Positions 6,619 to 14,551 of a stretch of 16,466 nucleotides of DNA are shown piece by piece. Position 1 is the first letter of the stretch; each line of letters starts with the position of its first letter. Where the stretch lies: assembly GCA_023423995.1 (NCBI GenBank), contig JAFAEL010000008.1, positions 1 to 16,466 of the forward strand, given 5' to 3'. The translations under genes were made by a program, and so were the position numbers. The notes beneath the pieces are model-generated. The model was not told where the DNA came from and did no database searches. It saw nothing but the letters and a program-made list of their open reading frames with translations. Source of the DNA: Pseudomonadota bacterium. GTDB lineage: Bacteria; Pseudomonadota; Alphaproteobacteria; Rhizobiales; Beijerinckiaceae.

Positions 6619-7175
6619 GCGCCAGCCATTCGCTCAATCCCATCGTCGATCCAGGCCCGCGTCCCCTCCAGCACCTCATCCGAGAGCGCGGGATCGTCGA
6701 TCGCCCGGGCGAGTATCACGGCGCCCACCATCGCTGCCCAGGTTCCGATCGCTGCGCGCCGCCGCTCTGCCGGATCACCTTGCGGGAGCGACTTGCCGAT
6801 ACGGTCGACCCGCCGCCGAACGCCCTCCGCCATGGCCGAGCGGACCCCGGGGGTCTGGTGGCGCACGGCCGCGGCGAGACTCGCAGTCGGGCAACCGCCT
6901 CCGGCATCGTCGCGGTGACGCGGCGAGAGATAGGCATCCACATAGGTGCGAAGATCCTCGCCTCCGGTTGAGCCGGCGAGGACATGGGTAAGGGCGTGTT
7001 CGATCAGGTCGTCCTTGGACCTGAAGTGACCATAGAAGCCGCCATGGGTCAGCCCGGCGGCCTTCATCACTTCCGCCACGCTGACCGCGTCGAAGCCCCT
7101 GTCGCGAAACAGCCGGCTTGCCGCGTCCAAGATCCGGCGGCGGTTCTCCGCCATCTGCTCCCGGCTCACTTTCAT
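6615..7175 (-). CDS. TetR/AcrR-family transcriptional regulator
   Basis: The protein has 186 residues from ATG 7175. A TTG at 7232 would add 19 residues but lies within the operator palindrome and has no ribosome site. The start MKVSREQMAENRRRILDAAS leads into the helix-turn-helix VAEVMKAAGLTHGGFYGHF, then RSKDDLIEHAL, a canonical TetR DNA-binding domain. The C-terminal region includes GGGCPTASLAAAV, a cysteine-containing segment common in one TetR subgroup with an effector-binding C-terminal domain. It is divergent from the short-chain dehydrogenase gene with a perfect two-arm palindrome between them, so it most likely represses itself and the dehydrogenase. The inducer is unknown. Confidence 0.9.
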   Translation of the reverse strand: MKVSREQMAENRRRILDAASRLFRDRGFDAVSVAEVMKAAGLTHGGFYGHFRSKDDLIEHALTHVLAGSTGGEDLRTYVDAYLSPRHRDDAGGGCPTASLAAAVRHQTPGVRSAMAEGVRRRVDRIGKSLPQGDPAERRRAAIGTWAAMVGAVILARAIDDPALSDEVLEGTRAWIDDGIERMAGA

Positions 7176-7230
7176 TCCGAGATGTCCCGCGCGGCCCTGT
7201 GAGATTTCCACGATTGACGTCGTGTTCGCC

Positions 7231-7252
7231 AATCATGATGCATATCATGATT
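7231..7252. promoter_or_regulatory. Palindromic operator between divergent tetR and SDR genes
   Basis: Perfect 9-bp arms AATCATGAT (7231-7239) and ATCATGATT (7244-7252) flank GCAT. The site lies 28 nt before the dehydrogenase start and 55 nt before the TetR start. It is much more AT-rich than its surroundings and has the length and two-fold symmetry expected of a TetR dimer site. A TTGACG at 7214-7219 could be the -35 of the rightward promoter, with the -10 overlapping the palindrome, but no -10 is clear. Confidence 0.72.
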
Positions 7253-7280
7253 AGAACCGATCAGGGGAAAGAGCAACGCC

Positions 7281-8069
7281 ATGACACTCGCTCCATCCGT
7301 CCTCGTCACGGGAGCCTCCACCGGCATCGGAGCCGCGTACGCGCAGCGCTTCGCGGCACGCGGCCACGACCTCGTGTTGGTTGCCCGTGACATGGCCCGG
7401 ATGGAAACGCTCGCCGCCCGCCTGCGCCAGGAAAATGGCGTGTCCGTCGACATCCTCCAGGCCGATCTGACGCATCCTGCCGAGCTTGCGACGGTAGAGG
7501 CAAGGCTGAGCGACGACGCCCGCATCGGTGTTCTCATCAACAACGCCGGCACGGCGCTGGGCGGAAGCTTCGTCGAGCAGAGCCCGGATGAGGTGGCACG
7601 ACTTGTCGCGATCAACACGACTGCACCCCTGCGTCTAGCCAGCGCCGTCGCGCCCCGGCTTGCAAGGGCGGGCGAAGGAGCGATCGTCAATATCGGCTCG
7701 GTGGTCGGCCTCGCGCCGGAATTCGGCATGACCGTCTATGGGGCGACCAAGGCTTTCATGCTGTTCCTGTCCCAGGGACTCAACCTCGAGCTTGGGCCGA
7801 AGGGCGTCTACGTTCAGGCCGTGCTTCCCGCCACGACGCGCACGGCGATCTGGGATCACGTCGGTACGGACGTCAGCGGGCTATCCTATGTGATGGAGGT
7901 CGACGACCTGGTGGATGCGGCTATGGTCGGGTTTGACCGCCGCGAAGCAGTGACCATCCCGCCGCTCCCCGATGTCGGCCAGTGGGACGCGCTTCAGGCA
8001 GCACGCCAGGCCATGCTGCCGAACTACCGAAACCGGCTGCCCGCCGAGCGGTACCGCATGCACGCCTGA
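7281..8069 (+). CDS. Short-chain dehydrogenase/reductase (SDR), classical type
   Basis: This 262-residue cytosolic oxidoreductase starts at ATG 7281, preceded by a purine-rich AGGGGAAAGAG at about 6 nt. Motifs are complete: cofactor-binding TGASTGIG (residues 10-17), ADLTH (61-65, adenine pocket), NNAG (87-90) and the catalytic set Ser140, Tyr153 and Lys157 in NIGS...VYGATKA. The basic residue after the second strand (VARD, Arg36) suggests NADP(H) over NAD(H). The overall pattern resembles the DltE/YqjQ-like SDR group, whose substrates vary. It is paired divergently with a TetR repressor and a clear operator, so it is probably an inducible reductase for an aldehyde, ketone or xenobiotic. The substrate is not inferable. 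Confidence 0.9.
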   Translation: MTLAPSVLVTGASTGIGAAYAQRFAARGHDLVLVARDMARMETLAARLRQENGVSVDILQADLTHPAELATVEARLSDDARIGVLINNAGTALGGSFVEQSPDEVARLVAINTTAPLRLASAVAPRLARAGEGAIVNIGSVVGLAPEFGMTVYGATKAFMLFLSQGLNLELGPKGVYVQAVLPATTRTAIWDHVGTDVSGLSYVMEVDDLVDAAMVGFDRREAVTIPPLPDVGQWDALQAARQAMLPNYRNRLPAERYRMHA

Positions 8070-8098
8070 AGACGTTTCGAGGCGCTCGAGCACGATTA

Positions 8099-8138
8099 CC
8101 TCGTCGGCGAGGACCCGCCCACGACAGGCACAGGTGCC
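8099..8138. terminator. Two small hairpins between convergent SDR and guaA
   Basis: CCTCG-TCGG-CGAGG (8099-8112) and GGCAC-AG-GTGCC (8127-8138) lie in the 70-nt gap between two convergent genes. Each has a 5-bp perfect stem; the second is extended by GAC/GTC with a bulge. No T-run follows on either strand, so intrinsic termination would be weak; they may assist termination or protect mRNA ends. Confidence 0.3.
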
Positions 8139-8139
8139 G

Positions 8140-9699
8140 TCACTCCCACTCGATCGTGCCGGGAGGCTTCGACGTCACGTCGTAGGTCACCCGGTTGATC
8201 CCCTTCACCTCGTTGACGATCCGGACCGAGACGCGGCCGAGGAAGGCCATGTCGAAGGGGTAGAAGTCGGCTGTCATGCCGTCCACGGAGGTGACGGCGC
8301 GCAGCGCGCAGACATAGTCGTAGGTGCGACCGTCGCCCATGACGCCGACGGTACGGACCGGCAGCAGCACGGCGAAGGCCTGCCAGATCGTGTCGTAGAG
8401 TCCGCCCTTGCGGATCTCGTCGAGATACACGGCGTCGGCCTTGCGCAGGATCTCGAGCTTCTCGCGCGTGATCTCGCCGGGGCAGCGGATCGCGAGGCCA
8501 GGCCCCGGGAAGGGATGGCGGCCGACGAAGGCCGGCGGCAGCCCGAGCTCGCGCCCGAGCGCGCGCACCTCGTCCTTGAACAGCTCGCGCAGGGGCTCGA
8601 CGAGCTTCATGTTCATGCGCTCGGGGAGGCCACCGACATTGTGGTGGCTCTTGATCGTGACCGACGGGCCGCCCGTGAAGGAGACGCTCTCGATCACGTC
8701 CGGGTAGAGGGTTCCCTGCGCAAGGAACTCGGCCCCGCCGATCTTCTTCGCCTCCGCCTCGAAGACGTCGATGAAGAGGCGGCCGATCGTCTTGCGCTTG
8801 ACCTCGGGGTCGGAGACGCCTTCCAGCGCTTGCAGGAACATCTCGTCCGCCCGGACATGCACGAGCGGGATGTTGTAGTGGTCGCGGAAGAGGCCGACGA
8901 CCTCCTCGGCCTCGCCCTGACGCAACAGGCCGTGATCGACGAAGACGCAGGTCAGCTGCTCGCCGATCGCCTCGTGGATCAGCACGGCCGCGACCGCGGA
9001 ATCGACGCCGCCCGACAGGCCGCAGATGACGCGCCCCTTGCCGACCTGCTCGCGGATCCGGCCGATCGCCTCCTCGCGGAAGGCCGCCATCGTCCAGTCG
9101 CCGGAGCAGCCTGCGATGTCGCGCACGAAGTTGCGGATCAGGAGCTCGCCCTGCGGGGTATGCGCGACCTCGGGATGGAACTGCACCGCGTAGAACTTGC
9201 GCGCCTCGTCGGCGACGACGGCGAAGGGGGCGTTCTCCGAAAAGGCGAGCGGCTCGAACCCGTCCGGCAGCTTCGTGACGCGGTCGCCGTGGCTCATCCA
9301 GACCGGGTATTTGTGACCGACATGCCAGACGCCGCGGAACAGCGGGCTGTCGGCCATGATCTCGATCTCGGCCCGCCCGAACTCAGCGTGGTGGCCGCCC
9401 TCGACCTCGCCGCCGAGCTGCGCGGCCATCGCCTGCTGGCCGTAGCAGATGCCGAAGACCGGCACGTCGCCCGAAAAGACGTCCTGAGGAGCGCGGGGGC
9501 TCGACTCGACCGTGACGGATTCCGGGCCGCCAGACAGGATCACGCCCTTCGGCTTCAGCTCACGGAAGGCCGCTTCCGCCTTCTGGAAGGGGACGATCTC
9601 GCAATAGACCCCCTCCTCCCGGACGCGGCGCGCGATCAACTGCGTCACCTGGGAGCCGAAATCGACGATGAGGATCTTGTCGTGGTCGTGGGTGGTCAT
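8140..9699 (-). CDS. guaA: GMP synthase (glutamine-hydrolysing)
   Basis: The protein has 519 residues, the usual length, and catalyses the ATP- and glutamine-dependent amination of XMP to GMP, the last step of GMP synthesis in the cytosol. The start [20 protein letters not shown] at ATG 9699 matches family starts; the longer upstream frame is discarded because it overlaps vapC. The glutaminase domain has Cys85 in FGICYGQQ with His175 and Glu177 in FHPE. The ATP pyrophosphatase P-loop is SGGVDS (229-234). The dimerisation/XMP-binding C-terminus contains [13 protein letters not shown] and ends PPGTIEWE. Its ATG overlaps the vapC TGA as ATGA, so translation is probably coupled to the toxin gene. 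That arrangement is unusual for a housekeeping enzyme. Confidence 0.98.
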   Translation of the reverse strand: MTTHDHDKILIVDFGSQVTQLIARRVREEGVYCEIVPFQKAEAAFRELKPKGVILSGGPESVTVESSPRAPQDVFSGDVPVFGICYGQQAMAAQLGGEVEGGHHAEFGRAEIEIMADSPLFRGVWHVGHKYPVWMSHGDRVTKLPDGFEPLAFSENAPFAVVADEARKFYAVQFHPEVAHTPQGELLIRNFVRDIAGCSGDWTMAAFREEAIGRIREQVGKGRVICGLSGGVDSAVAAVLIHEAIGEQLTCVFVDHGLLRQGEAEEVVGLFRDHYNIPLVHVRADEMFLQALEGVSDPEVKRKTIGRLFIDVFEAEAKKIGGAEFLAQGTLYPDVIESVSFTGGPSVTIKSHHNVGGLPERMNMKLVEPLRELFKDEVRALGRELGLPPAFVGRHPFPGPGLAIRCPGEITREKLEILRKADAVYLDEIRKGGLYDTIWQAFAVLLPVRTVGVMGDGRTYDYVCALRAVTSVDGMTADFYPFDMAFLGRVSVRIVNEVKGINRVTYDVTSKPPGTIEWE

Positions 9700-10139
9700 G
9701 AGACTCGGTATTCGCGAAGTGATTTCAAGCGCGCCACGAGCGACTCGTCCGCGAGACGCCGACGGCAGAGGGAAACGAAATCCTCGTCGGCGGTGATGAG
9801 CACCGTGTCCCACCGCTGAGCCAGGGCGAGGTATAAGCAGTCATAGATCGGATGCCCAAGAGTTCGCGCAACCTCCGTGGCAACCTTAACCAGCGCTTTC
9901 GAGGGGACCAGTTCAGGGCAGGTCAGATCGAGATCGGCGAGCGCCAGATCCAAGAGCTCATCGGCGAACTTGCCGGCCCGATTCTGTCTCAGAAGAGCGT
10001 TCACGACCTCCGGAAGGAGGATGTCGGGCGCTATGAAGAGAAGGCTTTCCGCCTCCAGCAGACCGAGAGCGAGCTCGCGATCGTGCTCATGCACGTACCA
10101 CTTAACGGCAACCGAGGCGTCGAGAACGATCGGTCTCAT
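9696..10139 (-). CDS. vapC: PIN-domain ribonuclease toxin, VapC family
   Basis: This 147-residue PIN-domain protein has the expected acidic residues: Asp7 (VLDASV), Glu44 (LLPEVVNAL), Asp100 (YDCLYLALA), and Asp118/Asp120 (TADEDF). These coordinate the metal for RNA cleavage in VapC toxins. ATG 10139 is preferred over the TTG at 10142: it forms TGATG with the vapB stop, a 1-nt overlap typical of antitoxin-toxin pairs. Its own stop overlaps the guaA ATG by 4 nt (9696-9699). The DNA is less GC-rich than neighbours (about 61% by hand count for 9721-10140), hinting at acquisition. Targets of VapC enzymes include initiator tRNA, other tRNAs or 23S rRNA; which applies here is unknown. Confidence 0.9.
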   Translation of the reverse strand: MRPIVLDASVAVKWYVHEHDRELALGLLEAESLLFIAPDILLPEVVNALLRQNRAGKFADELLDLALADLDLTCPELVPSKALVKVATEVARTLGHPIYDCLYLALAQRWDTVLITADEDFVSLCRRRLADESLVARLKSLREYRVS

Positions 10140-10369
10140 CAACGGGCGCGGTCTTCTCGTATCAGGTCGACCGAGTTGATCGGCGAGGGATGCGCCTGAG
10201 CCGCCTGTATCGCCCGCGCGCGGGCGGCCCGGTTTCCAGAGCGGGCACGCAACCCCAGTCGGATCAGATCAGCCGCGAAGCTCTCGGCATCGACCCCGAG
10301 CCGATCGGCGGCCTGCCTGAGCTCGAGCAGGAGGCTTTCGTCGATGTTGCGGATCGTCATCTCGCCCAT
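10139..10369 (-). CDS. vapB: Ribbon-helix-helix antitoxin, VapB/FitA-like
   Basis: This 76-residue protein begins MGEMTIRNIDESLLLELRQA, the FitA-like pattern: a short DNA-binding beta strand (MTIRNID) followed by two helices with AESFAADLIRLGL. The C-terminal tail is rich in Ala and Arg and would wrap the toxin to block its active site. ATG 10369 has GAGGG about 6 nt upstream; an internal ATG at 10360 is a possible alternative. The ribosome site overlaps the last codons of rsmB, whose stop is only 9 nt away. It is immediately followed by vapC. Such antitoxins normally bind their own promoter with the toxin; here any private promoter would have to lie inside rsmB. Confidence 0.88.
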   Translation of the reverse strand: MGEMTIRNIDESLLLELRQAADRLGVDAESFAADLIRLGLRARSGNRAARARAIQAAQAHPSPINSVDLIREDRAR

Positions 10370-10378
10370 GGTCGGCCC

Positions 10379-11674
10379 TCAGCCCTCCCGCCTGATCATA
10401 GCGACATAGAACCCGTCCGTCCCCGTCCGCAACGGCGACATCTGAAGCCCATGTCCCGTGAGGCGAACGGCCTCGCCAAGTCCCGAAAGCCCGGCTGCGG
10501 CGAGAGCCTCCCCGGCGGCTACCGCCGAGAATTCAGGGCGACGCTCGAGCAGGCCGGCCACGGCATCGTCGTTCTCCTCCGGCAACATCGAGCAGGTGAT
10601 ATAGGCGATCCGCCCGCCGGGGCGAACGAGCTCGGCGGCGCGGTCGAGCACGGCCGCCTGTTCCTTCAGCCGGACCTGGAGGCTCCCCGGCCGCACGCGC
10701 CACTTGGAATCCGGGTTTCGCCGCCAGGTGCCGGTGCCCGTGCAGGGAGCATCGACGAGAACGAGGTCCGCCTTTCCCTCGAGGTCCTGCACCGCATCCT
10801 CCCGCCCACGCGGCGTCCTGACCTGGACGTTCCGCACGCCGGCCCGCTCGAGCCGGGCATGGATCGGAGCGAGCCGCCGCTGGTCTGAATCGGTTGCGTA
10901 GATCTGGCCGTGATTGCCCATGGCGGCCGCGAGCGCGAGCGTCTTGCCGCCGCCACCGGCGCAAAGGTCGATCACCTGGTCGCGGGGTCCGGCGCCCGCG
11001 ATCATGGCGGCGAGCTGAGAACCCTCGTCCTGGATCTCAATCTCGCCCTTGAGGAAGGCCGGATCCGACTGGATGGAGGGCGCCTTCTCGCCGGCGCCAT
11101 GGATGATCCGCAGGCCGAGCGGCGAGTAGGGCGTCGGCACGGCCGAGAGATGGGCGAGCTCTGCCTGGACGAGCTCCCGCGAGCTCTTCAGGGCGTTGAC
11201 GCGCAGGTCGAGCGGAGCTCGCTTCGCGAGCGCTGCCGCCTCCGCGGCGAGTTCGCCGCCGAGGAGCCTCTCCAGCGAGGGCGAAAGCCACTCGGGGAAG
11301 TCCCCCGAGACATGAGGGGGAGCATCGTCGACGCTCCCGGACTCGAGGCGCCCCCGCTCGGCGTCGCTCAGGGGCGAAGGCGCAAAGCGCTCTCCGGAGC
11401 AGAGGCGGGAAATCTCTTCGGCCGACAGGCCTCTCTCCAGCCGCAGCATTCCCAGCAGGATGCCGCGCGGATTGTCATTGCCCATGAGCCAAGCCGCGGA
11501 GGCCCTGCGACGGAGCGTGTCGTAGACCAAGCCGGCGATCGCGGCACGATCGCCCGACCCCGCGAAGCGGTGCGACAGTCCCCAATCCTTCAGGGCGTCC
11601 GACGCCGGCCGCCGCCGGGCTGCGATGTCGGCGAGGACCTCCACGGCCGCGGAGAGGCGTGCCGCCGGCGTCAT
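10379..11674 (-). CDS. rsmB: RsmB/NOP-family rRNA (cytosine-C5) methyltransferase
   Basis: The 431-residue protein from ATG 11674 (GGGGAG about 7 nt upstream) is a SAM-dependent RNA m5C methyltransferase, most likely for 16S rRNA. The frame is open further upstream but that extension is low-complexity and overlaps the divergent leader. The N-terminal third is a reduced NusB-like region. The catalytic domain shows EIEIQDEGSQL, the SAM loop DLCAGGGGKT (236-245), motif IV DAPCTGTGTWRRNP with Cys311, and motif VI TCSMLPEEND with the nucleophile Cys361. It is the first gene of the rsmB-vapB-vapC-guaA run. The exact base modified (C967 for E. coli RsmB) is inferred by family; related RsmF-like paralogues cannot be fully excluded. 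Confidence 0.9.
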   Translation of the reverse strand: MTPAARLSAAVEVLADIAARRRPASDALKDWGLSHRFAGSGDRAAIAGLVYDTLRRRASAAWLMGNDNPRGILLGMLRLERGLSAEEISRLCSGERFAPSPLSDAERGRLESGSVDDAPPHVSGDFPEWLSPSLERLLGGELAAEAAALAKRAPLDLRVNALKSSRELVQAELAHLSAVPTPYSPLGLRIIHGAGEKAPSIQSDPAFLKGEIEIQDEGSQLAAMIAGAGPRDQVIDLCAGGGGKTLALAAAMGNHGQIYATDSDQRRLAPIHARLERAGVRNVQVRTPRGREDAVQDLEGKADLVLVDAPCTGTGTWRRNPDSKWRVRPGSLQVRLKEQAAVLDRAAELVRPGGRIAYITCSMLPEENDDAVAGLLERRPEFSAVAAGEALAAAGLSGLGEAVRLTGHGLQMSPLRTGTDGFYVAMIRREG

Positions 11675-11782
11675 CGGGCGCTCCCCGGTAAGCGAAGCGT
11701 CACCATTCGGGCGCAGAACGTCAGCCCTGTCAGGAGGGAACGCTCCCAGCGCGCCTGCCCGGCTTCCGGAGAAAATTGCCTC

Positions 11783-11935
11783 ATGACTACCTTGTTGCGG
11801 CTGTCCGTCATCGCCGCCCTGACATTCACGATCGCGGCCTGCGCCTCGGCCCCGCCGCCTCCGCCCGACTACCCGCCGCCCGGTCAGCGCCAACTCGACG
11901 CCAAGACACAGCTGGAATCCGGCCGGCGTTACTGA
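11783..11935 (+). CDS. Small predicted lipoprotein, 50 residues
   Basis: ATG 11783 has GGAGAA 9 nt upstream. The peptide begins MTTLLRLSVIAALTFTIAAC, a signal peptide with a hydrophobic core and a lipobox-like IAAC; Cys20 would be the lipidated residue. The mature 31 residues are proline-rich (ASAPPPPPDYPPPGQ) and end QLESGRRY. There is no known domain; length and composition suggest a small outer- or inner-membrane-anchored peptide with its tail in the periplasm. It diverges from rsmB (109-nt gap) and converges on the MAPEG gene, with a strong hairpin just after its stop. The function is unknown. Its reality rests on ribosome site, signal peptide and clean context. Confidence 0.72.
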   Translation: MTTLLRLSVIAALTFTIAACASAPPPPPDYPPPGQRQLDAKTQLESGRRY

Positions 11936-11946
11936 GGGCCTTATGT

Positions 11947-11971
11947 CCGCGTGGGCTGCAGGCTCACGCGG
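11947..11971. terminator. Bidirectional hairpin between convergent lipoprotein and MAPEG genes
   Basis: Arms CCGCGTGGGC (11947-11956) and GCTCACGCGG (11962-11971) form a 10-bp stem with one G-T wobble on the plus-strand transcript and a 5-nt loop TGCAG. It lies 11 nt after the lipoprotein stop and overlaps the MAPEG stop codon region (11964-11966). The stem is strong in both directions but is not followed by a T-run, so it may need Rho or act as an mRNA end stabiliser. Confidence 0.6.
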
Positions 11972-12395
11972 GCCACGGCCCCGCGAGGATGCGGATCGCG
12001 AAGATGATCCACATCACGACAAGCACGACGACGCCGAAGACGAAAGCCCCGAACCGGTACGGGACGTGGTTCGTACTGACATAGACCGCAGCATGGGCAA
12101 AGCGCGTGAGCACGAAGACCCAGCTGAGGGCGACGAACAGCAGGTCGGCTTTCCGCGTGTAGATGGCGAGAATCACCAGCACGTAGAAGAGAACGGGCAC
12201 CTCGAACTGGTTCCCGAAAGCGTTCGCCACCTGCTGAGCCGGTGCCGGCCAGTTCTTCTGGCCCAGCGAGACCTCTCCGGCCTCCACTGCGCGCGAACGC
12301 AGCAGCCGGTAGCGTCGCAACCCCGTCCACATCAGCAGCGCGAAGGTGAGCGCGACCTGCACGAACAGCGGCAGGAGAATGGCCGGGATGCTCAC
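11964..12395 (-). CDS. MAPEG-family integral membrane protein
   Basis: The 143-residue protein starts at GTG 12395 with GGGAGG 6 nt upstream. It has four hydrophobic helices: about residues 4-24, 62-80, 84-104 and 113-137. The second is preceded by the motif NAFGNQFEVPVLFYVLV, diagnostic of the MAPEG family (membrane-associated proteins in eicosanoid and glutathione metabolism). Bacterial members are sometimes membrane glutathione transferases, but most are uncharacterised, so no reaction is assigned. It follows guaB after 37 nt on the same strand and is likely cotranscribed; why it accompanies a purine gene is unclear. Confidence 0.85.
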   Translation of the reverse strand: MSIPAILLPLFVQVALTFALLMWTGLRRYRLLRSRAVEAGEVSLGQKNWPAPAQQVANAFGNQFEVPVLFYVLVILAIYTRKADLLFVALSWVFVLTRFAHAAVYVSTNHVPYRFGAFVFGVVVLVVMWIIFAIRILAGPWPA

Positions 12396-12432
12396 GCCGC
12401 GCCTCCCGAATGCCGGGCTCGCACCACTCGCC

Positions 12433-13938
<1,506 letters not shown>

Positions 13939-13959
13939 TCATCGGCTCGGTCGGGAAAC

Positions 13960-13971
13960 TGCGATATCGCA
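13960..13971. promoter_or_regulatory. Perfect palindrome TGCGATATCGCA upstream of guaB
   Basis: A 12-bp perfect palindrome lies 30 nt upstream of the guaB ATG, in the 183-nt region divergent from the small exported protein. The position fits an operator or part of the leader. No regulator or promoter hexamers can be assigned, and a palindrome of this size could be chance. Confidence 0.28.
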
Positions 13972-14112
13972 CCGCAGCATCAGGTCCGAGAGTTGGCGAG
14001 GGTCCGTAGCACGCAGGCCGCGGCAACGCTAGCGACTCGCCACCGGTTCTTCGCCGATGGGAACCGGACGGAGCCGCGGACGCTTGTCGCACGACCTTGA
14101 CCGAGGTTCTCC

Positions 14113-14460
14113 ATGCAGTTCGCCCCTCTCGCCCATGCCTGCCTTGGCCTCCTGGCGCTGACCGGCATCGCGGCAGCCCAGGAAGTTCCGCGCACCCCGC
14201 CCCAGCCCGAGTTGGAGGCTTGCAAGACAACGGGCCTTCTCGCGCTGAAGGAACGCAACCCCGCCATCACGGATCTTCTCATCGACCCGGATGCGGTCTC
14301 GATCGCCAAGGCGGACACGAAGGTCGAGGACACGCCGGTAAAGGGCGTGATCATGGGCGAGGCCTATCTGGAAAAAAAGAAGACGGAGAAACCGCACCGC
14401 TTCGTTTGCCTCCTCGGCGAGAAGGGCAAGGTGCTGCTCACCTTCTTCACGCAGGAATAG
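14113..14460 (+). CDS. Small exported protein of unknown function, 115 residues
   Basis: ATG 14113 is preceded by GAGG about 7 nt away. Residues 1-22 (MQFAPLAHACLGLLALTGIA ending AA before QEVP) form a Sec signal peptide with a likely AAA-Q cleavage. The mature part contains two cysteines, one in LEACKTTGL and one in FVCLLGEKG, positioned to form a disulfide in the periplasm, and reads as a small mixed alpha/beta domain ending KVLLTFFTQE. I recognise no named family. It diverges from guaB (183-nt gap) and is followed by the MFS transporter after 91 nt. Codon use looks normal for the region, and the signal peptide plus regular secondary structure make it a convincing gene. Confidence 0.78.
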   Translation: MQFAPLAHACLGLLALTGIAAAQEVPRTPPQPELEACKTTGLLALKERNPAITDLLIDPDAVSIAKADTKVEDTPVKGVIMGEAYLEKKKTEKPHRFVCLLGEKGKVLLTFFTQE

Positions 14461-14481
14461 GCCGCGCCCTGCCAGGTTGCG

Positions 14482-14496
14482 CTGCCGGCCCGGCAG
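14482..14496. terminator. GC hairpin after the small exported protein gene
   Basis: CTGCCGG and CCGGCAG meet around a single C (effective stem CTGCC/GGCAG with loop GGCCC), 21 nt after the stop at 14460. There is no T-run. It may be a weak terminator or attenuating element between this gene and the MFS gene at 14552. Confidence 0.3.
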
Positions 14497-14551
14497 GTTC
14501 ACAGAGCCGGCGCCCCGGGCCGCGTCGCCCATTCTTCGCCAACCCGTCCTG

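Noticed and set aside
9700..9813. Upstream in-frame extension of guaA by 38 residues
   Set aside because: The extension is Arg/Gly/His-rich, unlike any GMP synthase, and overlaps vap[16 protein letters not shown] at 9699 is the proper family start.
7972..9819. A 615-codon open frame on the plus strand opposite guaA
   Set aside because: It is the antisense shadow of guaA: composition is dominated by Arg/Asp/Ala/Leu typical of reverse frames in GC-rich DNA, and guaA motifs on the other strand are complete.
10397..10409. Direct repeat CATAG-CGA-CATAG near the rsmB stop, as a repeat element or iteron
   Set aside because: Only two copies of 5 bp within coding sequence; not enough for a repeat feature, so kept only as context for the possible vapB promoter.
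11675..11893. Upstream extension of rsmB by 73 residues
   Set aside because: Low-complexity Arg/Gly sequence overlapping the divergent lipoprotein gene; ATG 11674 has a good ribosome site and a natural family start.
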